Shown here: in pieces, positions 24,001-35,600 of the stretch | Position numbering within the stretch: position 1 is the stretch's first letter | Layout of the letters: each line of letters begins with the position of its first letter | Assembly (NCBI GenBank): GCA_000310025.1 | Contig: FN649727.1 | Span: forward strand, 1,498,029 to 1,562,028 | Direction of reading: 5' to 3' | DNA from: Ectocarpus siliculosus | Taxonomy: Eukaryota > Sar > Phaeophyceae > Ectocarpales > Ectocarpaceae | Length of the DNA: 64,000 nucleotides | Made by a program: the position numbers and the translations under genes | The notes under the pieces: generated by a model | Seen by the model: only the letters and a program-made list of their open reading frames with translations | The model's database searches: none | What the model was told of the DNA's origin: nothing

Positions 24001-26678
24001 CAGAAAAGGTTGGGAGCCCCACTCGTCCCGTCGGTGAGATCGAAACCTTGTCGCCGCTAGTTGTGAAGTGTTCACCCAGCAAAGCGTGTGTTGCAAACAC
24101 AGACCCCCCAGCTAGTTGGTGAGTACGCTTGAGGAAAGTGTTGGCTGAACTCTTCTCGTTGAACAAATGTGAAGGCATCGGAGGAGGTCTGTGTATCAAC
24201 GCCGGATCAGAGCTTCTCTTCTGGCAAGGATATGTTTTTGGCGGGCACAAAGCACGAACGACGGCTAGCAAGATGAGACATTGCCTCCCTGTGCAAACCA
24301 TGTGTATGTATGTTACCTGAAGGCTTGGGCGGAGATTTCTCCCCTTCGGTGTTAGGTTCCCTGCCTAATTTTCACGTTTCGTATGCTCTCTCTCTCTCGC
24401 AACAGATGCCACAAGAAGGGGATAGCCGGTAAGCTCGACCTTGCCATGCAGTGGGCGGTCGAGCAGGAGGAAGCTGGTGGCGAGGTGAACTTTAAGGAGG
24501 GGCTGGCGTTCTACTCCAGCATCGGCATCCTGCAGGTAAGAGGATGCCGGGGTGAGGCTTGGCCGGTGTGTGTGTCGAAAATGATTATTATTAGTAGTCA
24601 TGCAGCTTGTGCAGTGCCTTTGTTCGTCAATGTTTTGTTCTACTCGGATGATCGAATGGTTCTGCAGAGCTACCATGGGCATTTATTTGCTCGATCGAAA
24701 GCTGGAGAGAGCACGACTCGCAGAACATGATGCAATGTCCCACGGCAACCTTTCGTGCGCAGCGCGTGCGTGGAATCTCTTGTTTCGGCGCCCAGAGGTG
24801 ATCCAGCTGTCTGGCTCGAATTTTGCAAGGGTCGCTTATGATCTCTTGCTCTTTGTTTGCGTTCGATCCGTTGGCCTCCGCCCTGCATGGTGGACCAATA
24901 AATGGGGGCGGAAGGCGGAGATTATGTGTTGAGTTTGCTTGTTCCTCGTCGTCGTAATTGTTTTCCGGGCCTTAGCTTCTCGGGTGTGTGGTGTCAATGT
25001 CGCTTGATTGCGGCGCAGCAGTACTGCTAGGATGAAGCCTATTTCGTACCAAGCCACGAACCAATCCCATGTCCTCGGATATCTTCCTGCTGGCATATTC
25101 CCCGATTTTTCATGCTCCCTTCTTCTTGTTGGTGCGCATGTTTGTTTTTTTTTTTGTCTTGGGCGCGCACAGCCCCGCAGTAGTGCGCACACGCAGCAGC
25201 AGTGGCGAGAGTGGCGGGAGTGGGAAGACGCGTTGACGTGCGCGCTGGGCAAGTTTAAGAAGGCCGGAGCGGAGGGCGCCGCCGACGTGAAGGGGGCCGA
25301 GGCCACCGGGCCGGAAGGGTCGTGTAGCAACGAAGACTCGACGGTTTGCAATTCCCCGTGGAGTAGCGAGCGAGGAGGAGGGGGCAGCTTCGGAGGCTTC
25401 AGCGGGAACCTTCGAGCCTCGTCTTCCCACGGGGAGGGAGGCCGGCGACACTACTCCAGCTCCGGCACGGCGGCGGATAACGGGACCGCGCCGGAGCAAA
25501 CGATGAGAGACGCCATGCCGCTGCATCGACGCGGGCGAAACTCGTCGCACCGGGGGGACTTGGGGGGAGACGAAGCGAGACGGGAGTGGAGTTGGAGATC
25601 GTATTCGCCGCCGTCGACGCTGTCGCGACACAGGGGCAGAAACACGAACGGAGGTGGTGGAGGAGGAGGAGGAGCGAAGAAGAACGCCCCCGCGGGTTTC
25701 GTGCAGCCTGCGAGCGGGCTCCCGGGGGCGGATGGTGGGACTGCGACGAACGGCAAGCCCCCACCTTCGCCCAGCAGGGTCGATTCCCCGGATAGGGTGG
25801 GAGGAGGGTCGGGGAAGTCGGGAGACTCGGTGTTGCTGGGGGAGTCCGTGGTGCGGTCCAGCGGGGGTTACCTCCCCCCAAGACACCCCCTCGCGGCCCT
25901 GCAGCTCTCGCCGACGAGCCAACGGAGCGCCGTAGGGTCCGACTCGGAAGAAACCGGCGCGGGACGAGACCCCGGCAGAGAGAATAACGGAGGAGGCTCG
26001 GGCGCAGAGCCGGAGTCGGTGGGCGGCGGTGCCGAAGCGGCCAGAGCCCCCACCGAGGGATCGTCGGCGGCGGCGGCGGCGGCGGTGGCGGTGGAGGACA
26101 CCCCGGAGGTTAGACCGGCGGGCGACGCCGCGGCGGAAGGCCCGGCCCCCACGGAGGGCGAGGGTCCCGCTCCGACGGAAGGAGAGGGGGGGGGCAAGAG
26201 TGCTGCCCCGGGTGACGGGGCTCGCCGTAGGCTGAGGTATAGCGACGCCGGGGGCGGCGCGACCCGCGCGGGAGGAGGGGGAGGGAGCGATTCGCGGTCG
26301 GTCTCGGGAGTGTTCTCGGGGCTGGCGGACTGGTTGATGCCCGGCATGGAGCGTCGCCGGCCCGCGGTTAAGACGGAGCTGCTCCTGGAGGTGTACCCGA
26401 GCGCGCCCCAGTCTCCCGAGCGCGGGCAGCCGCCGGTGGTGACGAGGTCTGCGCCGCCTACGCCCCGCGGGCGCAGGAGGCCAACGTCGGTGCTGAGGGA
26501 TGGGGGGTGGTTCTACAACGGAGACTCGGATTACTCGACGGAGGAGGAGGTGGACGGCAGCTTCGAGAGCGAGGACGAGGGGTTCTGGGCAGACGCGGCG
26601 GAATCCAAGGCGCCGCAGAGGATCGGGGGAGGCGGCGGCGACAGCATCCTTACCCGTCTCAAGAAGCTCTTCACGTGA
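18026..26678 (+). CDS. Large unrecognised protein, six exons proposed
   Basis: Proposed exons are 18026-18184, 22090-22200, 22886-23065, 23789-23880, 24406-24535 and 25173-26678, about 725 residues. All joins keep frame. The fourth intron starts with GC (AATAG then GCAAGT), and the join gives HNFINRCHKKGIAGKLDLA. The first exon is linked only by phase across a 3.9 kb intron and is the weakest part; exons could be missing there. Residues about 54-224 are charged and helical (RYGQIYEEVRALRKETRHSV, DKGVIQNKDQFIVKLIAQ, ALQRRIEEGNIGKGKTLRRW) and look like a conserved core. The last 500 residues are Gly/Ser/Pro/Ala rich and disordered. Near the C-terminus comes a short hydrophobic segment (FSGLADWLMPGM), then an acidic patch (STEEEVDGSFESEDEGFW) and a basic tail (TRLKKLFT). 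I do not recognise the family and assign no function. Confidence 0.65.
19845..20009 (+). repeat. Dispersed repeat family D, long copy 1
   Basis: Begins at a G run with TGTACTCGTAGTCGTGCATG and GACCATTGAC, then CCCTACAAAGCCGGGACGG, CACCGGACCAGGCTCTCACA, GCGAGTCGCATGAAGGG and TGCATCCTG. Highly similar copies lie at 31300-31468 and 50569-50738. Read in reverse, the end holds TGGTCTAACGACTACGG, resembling a tRNA A box. It lies in the long first intron of the gene at 18026-26678. Confidence 0.85.
20998..21200. repeat. MITE-like element, copy 1 (203 bp)
   Basis: The left end GGTGGCATAACATGTCACAC, continuing through CCCCTG and CAATTTTCAAAG, is the imperfect inverted complement of the right end. The right end has CTTTGAAAATTGGCCCAGGGG and finishes GTGTCACC. 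A second copy with the same ends and size lies at 35308-35509. There is no coding capacity. A TA lies outside the right end only. Confidence 0.8.
22775..22842. repeat. CT-rich microsatellite
   Basis: An imperfect run of TCTCTATCTCCATCTC units and then CTCT lies within an intron shortly before the acceptor at 22885. It may act as an extended pyrimidine tract. Confidence 0.7.
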
Positions 26679-29600
26679 CGTGTTCTTGACACGGACGGAG
26701 CCCTAGAGAGACAGACGAGAGGAGGGACTAAAAATAAATATGAGCACAGCAAGTCAGGTGTGGTTGGTGTTGCATGTCTCCAGACGAAGAATGTTTTAAC
26801 GAGCGCGTGGGCTACTGTTTTTTTTTTTTTCATTTGTTTCGGTGCCGGTGCTGACGTTTTGTTGAGCCCTTTTTGTGTCCCTTGGCCCGGCAAGGTTGCT
26901 GCTTCCGTGGGATTAAGGTTGTACTTTGCTGCACGCTCGTGTTTTTCGAGCTCGTTGTCTGGACGGCCGCCGTCCAACGATAGCGATGATGCGCCCTCAC
27001 GTGGTACATATATTTCTTAGAACCTTGTGTAACATTTCGTTTTTCTGGGTTTTTCAGTTCCTTCGTCCACCGCTCAGTCCGTTCTCCTTTGCATGGGTGG
27101 TGTGCTGATTTTTTTGCCGGCTGCGAAAAACTCTTTTCACTATTTTTTCTGGTACGTGCGCTTTTGGGGGGTGCTTTGTTTTACCCGTGTGGTTGTGTCG
27201 TGCCTGGCGTTTGTTTCGTCGGGGGCACAGCGGACGTTGTGCGAGCGGCATTTGAGGGTTCGCCCCTCTGGCAAGTTGAACGCAGTTCGTCGCTGCTGCC
27301 GTCGTTCTTCTCTGCCACCACGCTTGTGTGGTTCTTTCTCCCAGCGCTATGCATTCCCGTGCGCTCACGGATTGTCGTCGGCACACGGTGTTCGAGTACC
27401 ACGCCGCGCTACGTATGATGGAGACGGTATTGTTAGCAGGTTGTGTACCGTCGAATCGGGGCGGAGAGTTTCTTGGGATTTGGAGAAGCAGGGTAGCGCT
27501 ATTATAGTGACAAGCTCAAGCGAGAGCTCTCCTCTCTGCTTTGCTACCGACGACGAGTCAAAGAGGAGAAAGAGAGCTGGGGTAAGCCCACTAGCGAAGA
27601 ACACGCTTCGTTCGAACTCAAGTTACCTGCTTCGCCTTGCGGGCCGAGCTACCGCTACCGCTGGTTTGTGTTGGTACGGTGCGCGTCAAAAGTGCACGCT
27701 TCTTTATGGACACATGTATGTTCGTGCAGCAGACGTGGTGTTTTGTATCAGTAAATTGGCTTAAAAAAAACTTGCGCAGTATCGCAGGACCTTTGGAAGG
27801 TTGTAGGGAGAATGCACCTACCTCCTTGCTGTTGCCTCCCCGTCTCCACGCATTGCTCAACCACGATGCCTTTGCCACCCCTTTTCGGTGGATCTTAAGT
27901 GTGTCTCACGCGGAAGAAGCGAAGCAGACCGGTTTTGTATTTTCTTTTCGGAGCTCTTTTGGGTACACTTCTTGAGGGTTTTGTCGGTAGCCGAGAAAAC
28001 CGGTGCTTGTCTGATGTCGAGGCTGCCGCCGATTCAAAGCAGCCCGCAAGTGGATGTGATTTGTCTTGATCAGCCGGTATACCGGCGTTTTTGGTTTTCT
28101 TGAACCCACGGGGAACTGGTCGCAGGTACAATCAACGGCAAGCAAGTTGATTACGAACAGTGTTCGAACCCACCAAACAGGCGCAGATCGATGGCGGGAA
28201 GCTCGCACATGTGTAATTCTTTTATGGAACTAGAACGGACACCTGCGTTGTTGAAGCATGGCCAGTGGTTTCACGTGCGTGTCGTGTGGAATGTGGCTTC
28301 GCGTGTCGTGCGATGGTTATTGCCAGCCGTAAGCCCGCCCAAACACTTAATTATGTCGGTGTTTTTTTGTGGGTCCACGCATGGATATATATATATGTTC
28401 AACCGGGCACATGGCGTGCATGCAGTATCGTGTCTGCGTCCAAGCTTGCTTCTAGGTGGATGCGAATGAACCGTTACCTAGATCCCCGATGGAGCCAAAA
28501 GAGGAAATAATGGACGTGAAATGACACTTGAAAGCTGAAGTTGGGGGGGGGGGGGCTGCTCTAAACTCTTACGCACCACCGTCGCACAAGGTGAAACGCG
28601 TGCAACTATATTTACGTAGTAACTCCCGTCCCATACACATCCTTGCCGCCTCTGCTTCAGCATTGCCTCCAAACATGGATGGAATAAACCAACCACCGAG
28701 AAAGGAAGTGAAGGTGGTTGTTCTGGGAATCTCAGCAGTTTAGCAGGCATCGGTGTCGTCATCGCCATCCCCCCCCGGCCAACCTGCTTCTCAAAACTGA
28801 CTGGGGGACGGCGCGCCGAGATACGGCATAGTCTAATGGTAGGGAGTGCTCTTTGGGAGATCCCGCAGAAAGCTCTTCTCCTGTCGGGCGCCGTCTTGAA
28901 AAAAACACAACATACATGCTGCATGGTAGCCCGCCCTTTCGCAGAGACAAAAAAGAGAGGCACAAAACATACAACCTCAATCAAGCAGTCAGTGCGAGTG
29001 AGTGAGGAAAATTACTGCTGTACCAAGCTGTACAATAGTCCGTCGTATTAGGCTAGTACACTTCGAAGTACTACTGAAGGTAGTGAATTGTAATAAAGCC
29101 ACGAATCGGTCTCTCGAAGGCAATAAGATATGGGGGTGTTTGATTTAATTAATTGTTTTTGGGTTTGGGGAGTACATATCTACGTGGAGTTGTTAGTGTC
29201 CGCCAACGGGATGAGGCGGACGGACGTACGTACGTTTCGCCTGATGGAGCAAGTATTCAGCACCCACCACAACAACAGAACACCCGATCACCACGCCGTT
29301 GTTGCCTCATCACAGAATAATAATAGAAGTGCACACCTTCTCCAGACAGCATGCCGTGTGTGTGCGTCAAATAAAATGAACGCGTTGGACCTTACTCCAC
29401 GAGAAGATAGAAGGGAACAGGAGGAAGGAGTTGTTTAGTGACCCGCATATCCCCGCCTCGCATCAGCCCTTGTCGGCCCGCCGCCCCGCAGCCCCTCCAT
29501 CCCCCGTCCCCCCCCCCAGTTCGCTCGCCTCATTATTCACGCATCGCACCAAGAATTCGTACGTCCCCTAAAACCCGAGTGCTGCGCAAAAAGACCTCTG

Positions 29601-29697
29601 ACTTGGTAACCAACAACGCAGCGTCTGCGGGTCCTCGTCCTCGCTAACACAACGACCAGCACAGGACAGGCGGACTGGCATCGTTTTCTTGTCTAGG
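26679..29697. other. Intergenic stretch, no gene seen
   Basis: This stretch holds the 3' flank of the large unknown gene and the 5' flank of the PH-domain gene. Open frames here are hydrophobic or low complexity and have no consistent splice sites. An ATAGTCTAATGGTAGG string at about 28828 resembles a tRNA D-arm, but no T-arm follows. A CACTTCGAAGTACTACTG motif sits near 29059. Confidence 0.5.
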
Positions 29698-32600
29698 ATG
29701 GCCCTGATTGAACCAGCAGGCACGGCCTCAAGCGGTGGGCCAAGCCCGGAGACTAGCTCGCTTCCTCGAATCGGCTCGCGGACCTTCCGAATATCAGACA
29801 CCTCGGGAGAGGTGAGAGGAGAACAACGACTCTCTGTGTGTGTTTATTATTAGCTATTTGCGTATGTCGAGTCCATAGGGGAATAGGCGGAGGAAGCCGG
29901 AGCGTGGTGGCGGCGGGAAGGCTTTTTACTGTCGTGGCATTACTGTCTCTGCTCTTTTAATCGTTTGTGTTTCTTGCACCCCTCGGTGTGGCGAGAATTT
30001 TGTACGCTCTCCGTTGCCATCGCTTCAAATACGCACAGACCAACACATACGCACAAGGCTACCGCAGTAGCTGGAGAGCGATGGATGATGTTTGACAGCA
30101 GTGGAGTCTGTTCCATACAGAACATGTGGATGCCCTCCTCTTGTTGTTGGGTTCTGCCTGTGGCGCGGGAAGAGTCCCCCTGTTTTTGTAGGCACACAGC
30201 AGCGCGGGCTGAGGCATGTATATGGGCACCAGCTTTCCGAACGTCCGCTGCTATGGAGTATGTATTAGGAAAAATATGTATGTTACCCTTTCAGGTCCTG
30301 TGTGGTAGACCCGAAAGAGAAGGAAATGCCCACCCACCAAATTTCCGGAATTTCTGCCGTCTTTGTTTGTTGTATTTTTCGAATAAAGCTCGCTTGGAAA
30401 ATCGGTACGGCCGCCCATGCTATGGATGTACAACAGTATGCGCACGCGCTTTACGGATACGTTGTTGTTATGCCAACCCGCTGGCTGTTGTTTCGTTGAG
30501 AAGGCCATCCTCGTTGTCGTCTGGATTGCAGTGCGGGTAGGTGCGTTTGAGTGCTTCAATGAAATCTTGGTGGAGTTTGGAGGCCCGACCTCATGAAACT
30601 TCAAGGAACTTGCGATGCGGTGCAACGTGCAACGACTCTCGTCCCCCTCCGGCTTCGGGGGTCATCCCACCAAAAAACCATACGTACATACATACATACC
30701 CGCAGAGGCGTAATACCCGACACCTTTTGGCGTTCCGTGCCCTTCAAGGACCGAACGCCTTGATTGATGCGGTGCTGAGGGGGGGGTGTTGTTCCCTCGA
30801 AGATGCGTGTGCGAGGGGGCAAGCTGCTGCCAGATTATCGGTAGAAAGTGGTGGCCACGCTGCTGCCGCGACTCTGAACACACCCAACCCACACTCACTA
30901 TGTACAATGGTAGCCATTTACGCTTAGCTGGCATATGTAGGAGACAAAGGATCTCGATGTTATCCTCTTGTCAAAGGACGTCTGCTTGTGCGGAATCACT
31001 GCACATGCTGTCGCGAGCGCGCCAGGTGTCAACAAAGGCTTCACGTCCGCCGAGCGTAGACTTTCGAAAGGTTCGGCGGGTACAGTATGACCGCGCGGGA
31101 AGACGAGAAAAAAAGAAAAATCGCACAGAGTGTTCGATCGATCGAACCAGCTGCATCAGATATTGCACTGCGTCCCAACCACAACAATGCCACCTGAGAT
31201 CGGAGTGATGGCAGGTGCTGGAACACTGATGTACACTGGATGTCATGTCCAAGGGCACCATTGCTTTTTCCGTTGTTTCCCCAGCAATTGGAGGGGGGTT
31301 GTACTCATAGTCGTGCATGCCGTAGTCGTTTGACCATTGAATTGAACTCGCGTCCCTACAAAGCCGGGACGGAGCACGCCGGGTTCTCACCGGACCAGGC
31401 TCTCACATCACCGAGCGCGAAGCGCCGTGAGGTATCGGCGAGTCGCATGGAGGGTGCGCTGCATCCTGTATAGGGTGTTCAAGTGGGGTCGGGAGGGGGT
31501 GAAACGCAACCGCGCGGGGTAGCGTTCTCTCATTTTGCGAACGCTACATTACTTCAGCGGAACAAGCGCGTCGTGATTGACACAGGCAATCGCAGCGGCA
31601 GCTGAGTTGTGGCCGCGGCTTCGTATTGTAGCGGCAGCAGACCAACGTACCACGAAGTCGAGAAAGACAGCATGATACACCATATTCTACAGGAGACCAC
31701 GACCGAAAAAGGCGCGATCTTTGCTACCATGTAGGCTACGCTCTCCTCCGCAGAGTGCCCAGACTTCCGGGCGTTCCCCTATGACGACGAGACTCCGCGT
31801 CGTGGGTGTGCGTGGCAAACATCCCTTTTTTAAGACAAGACATATTCAATCGCAGAAAGACTACGAGACAATACCCCAAATCGAAGCGTTGTGTGTGCGG
31901 TGAAGCCTGTGGGCTGAAAAGATCAATTTTGCCAATTTTACCGAATGATGCCGCCTGTGCTGTTTACGTTTGCTGCTGTCCGTGTGCCAGTCCGCGCGGG
32001 ACAGGCTGGACTTGGAAGAGTTCAAGGCGCGCTTGACAGAAGGGTTCAACCTCGTCAAGCATAGCAGATCGGGAAAAGCGAGGTGAGTTGGAGGGAGGGT
32101 CCGTCTGGTACCGAGATTTGATGGGGGTCTCTGCGGCATCAAAAACGAGGAACACTGATCGGGTAGATACACACAAGCCTACCGGCCACTTGTAGCTTCC
32201 GGCGAAGCTCGGCTTGGGTACATATCTGTCGACTATTTGGCAATGCGAGATCGAGATTCGACCGTAAGACCCCGATTTATGGGAACAAAATCTTGTCGAT
32301 AAATCTTGATCTTGGCCAAGATCTGTCAGTTTCACGATTTATGGGAACAAAATCTTCCGATATATCTTGGCCAAGATTTCTCGAGGCCCGAAATCTGCCC
32401 TTTCGAACAAATCTTGACTTGTCAAGTCGAGCCTTCCGACAAATCTTGAGGCGGCGTAACAAATCTTGCCTCAGTGCGGCGCGATCACCGAAGGTCAGTC
32501 AACCTAATCGTCCATAACGCCATGAAATCTGCGCGTGGCACACTCGCAAGGGTCTCTAACGCACCCTGGCGTCACTGTGTCGGCGCCACGGGCGCCGACA

Positions 32601-35600
32601 GCGAACGAAAACAACCAAGGCGCGCGAAAAAAATGCGTATTTGCCCTGACTCGTTCCACGTGCGTCATCACCAGTCTGTGGAGGGACCGTTCAAAGAGTA
32701 CTTTATTTTGAAGTAGAAAAATATAGCAGGAGGAACGTTTTGCCAACACTGCTCTGTCGTGTGCGACGCTTCTATCTCTTCATCGAATCACCCCACACCC
32801 AATCCGTTTGCACCCGAGCCATATCCGTGGGTGCAGATGACAAGCGCCGGAGGTTTGACCTCGGTACGCCTGCTACATCATGAGATACGTGCATGGGTGT
32901 CATCGGCCTCGGGTTGATGCACTTTCTTGTCAGTTGGACAGCAATGGAACAGTTTTGTTTCTCCGCTTGACATGAGCTCGTGGGCAACGGATTCAATTTT
33001 GCACCCCCAGGTAGGCGCCCATCGCTAGTATCCACCCACAGTGTTGAGGCAATACAGCTGGGGGAGGGATGCCCCTTCTACAACTGCGTCATGCTCCCTT
33101 TTCGCCACACCTTGGCATTTTCTGTGGACCAAGTGGCCGTTGTGCCTTTTTCAACTTGAAGCAGAAGAGAGGAACAACACGCCGCATTTTCAACATTCAA
33201 GATATTTCCCCCATAAATCGCGATACTGCAAATCTTCGCGGAGATATATTGTGAGCAAATCTTGGGTCAAAATGCCAAGATATCATTGCAAGATTATGTT
33301 TCCATAAAGAAGGGTCTAACAGGCACGGCGCGGCTGCCGCTGGGAGGCGACGCGGCCGTCAACATGTGCCATTTAAGGCGGGGTTATCAAACCGGAACTA
33401 CAAACCCAGGTTTTGCTCCCAAACCAAGAGTTGGTCTGGTGGTATCCTATAATAGAACCCTCGGTTGTGATTACTGTAGGTGGAACGATTGATGACACCA
33501 CTGCTGCTGTTGTCTTCGGTTGTTTTGTTCCAGCTGAAACTCCGGCAAGCTGCGTTCTCGGTCGGAATATCGGACTAACTTTCTCAAATATTGTACCGCA
33601 TGTACCGCATGACTACTGCTGATCTTGTTGACTTGTTGAACTCCTATGTCTATGGATGGAGAGATGGTTTTGTTTTGCTTGTGTATTCTAGGGAAAATGA
33701 AAAAGTATAAACATCTCCATCCTTAGGTTGGACAAACCACGCACAAAGTTTGGTCTACTCCATCAAGGGCAAGAGGGTTTTGGTGCGTCGCAGTCGCCGC
33801 AACGCCACTCTCTTGCCCGGATGCGGTGCGTGCACCCTACACAACGAGCTCCACAGCCAACCCGCAAGGAACAAGAATGCCCTCTTCTTTTTTCCTGTGT
33901 GCTGACGAACGGAAGCGTGACCAGCAGCAGCAGTAGCTGCTGCATAGCTGCTGCTGCTGCAGCAGCCACAAACCCCGCAACGATATCAACCTTAGCTTGT
34001 GCCGCTCACGAGTCTTGCGTTTTTCAGAATATACGTATCACAGAAAGACTACGCTTCTTTTTTTTGCCACGCTCATACATGGTGACCTGGTGGCCGCGCG
34101 GCTACGCGAGGAAACCGTGCCATTTCCCACTTTATCTCGGGCGGTTGGTTGTTCGTGCTCGCACCGCAAGCCCGCGACAGGCCGGTATTTAGATCATGGT
34201 CGGGCAAATAAATTGTTGTTTCTCCGCGCCTTCAAAGTTGTTCTCTGCATCTGGTTTTTGGACATGCGGTTAGGCCGGAACACGCTTTTGCTCCGAGAGT
34301 TATGTGGAAATGTCTTATCGGTCTAACGCTTAGTCTGGGAGCGAAATCTAGGTATGAAATCGCGGTTCAAGACCCGGCCTTAATAGTGAACCTAAACAGC
34401 GCAGTACCCCCCCACCTCCCCCGCCCAATGTACTAAAGCTTGTCGTCGGCCTCTATGTGGGTGTAGCTGTTCATGTCAACACAGCACAACTTCAAGTTCA
34501 GCCTCTTGTGTCGAATCTATCGCATACGAGGGCATGGAAGTACTCAATGACTGCAGCTGCGGTAACTTCGTTGCGTTGAATAGGGTTGCCGTCCCTCTCT
34601 GAAGCATCCCACCCCACATACAGATCTTGCTGTTCGGTGATGCGTGTGCCACTTCGACCCTACCCCGCTCCACCATGTCCGTTTTGTTGTAGTGGTTGTT
34701 GTCTTCACGTTAAATACCGTTCCGGTCTCCGCTCAGTCCCTTCTAATGTGNNNNNNNNNNNNNNNNNNNNNNNNNNNNNNNNNNNNNNNNNNNNNNNNNN
34801 NNNNNNNNNNNNNNNNNNNNNNNNNNNNNNNNNNNNNNNNNNNNNNNNNNNNNNNNNNNNNNNNNNNNNNNNNNNNNNNNNNNNNNNNNNNNNNNNNNNN
34901 NNNNNNNNNNNNNNCGCTGTTTTCTGTTTGCAGCAATCGTGTCATTTACACCGTGGATAATGGAGTCCACTTCCGCATGGCGAAGGGCAAGAAGGGGTCG
35001 CTCTCCAAACTGTCGCTCGGCACTCAGGAGTTTTCCTTGTTATCGTTGGCACAGGTGTGAATCTCGAGCTCTAGCTCAAGCGGGTTCTTGTCCTTCTACT
35101 GCAACTGCTGTCGTGTTGGTTTTATTTATATTTCATCTTGTTTTGATGTTTACCTGTGTTGTTGTTGTTGCTGCTGCTTACATTTCTTGGCATGAAACAA
35201 TATTCTCGCTTCTTTGCGACCCGGTTGCTCCCCCTTTCCAAATCCAATGCATTAAAAGCATGCGCAAGGACACCACACCAACCGAGTCCCCGACGCTACA
35301 TTCCGTAGGTGACACAAAATACCACACCCCCTGCAGCTGTTTTCAAAGCTTGATTTCTCCTCAACACAGTGACTGGCAGCGCCGAAAACGGCGGCGTTGA
35401 AGCCGTCTCGTCGAGAGCTTCCGATATGTCGTTTCGTTCATGCATCCTCTTCATCGTGCAGTAGTCGAGCTTGAAAATCGGCCCAGGGGGCGTGGTATCA
35501 TGCGTTACCTACGGTGCCCACGTTGTGTGCATACGTACACGCGAGTATGCAGCCCGCCTCTCTTTCGTTGGCCTGTTGTTGATCGTTCCAACATCGCAGC

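Noticed and set aside
28826-28845. ATAGTCTAATGGTAGGG, which looks like a tRNA D-arm
   Set aside because: No T-arm (GGTTCRANNCC) or closing acceptor stem follows within 90 bp.
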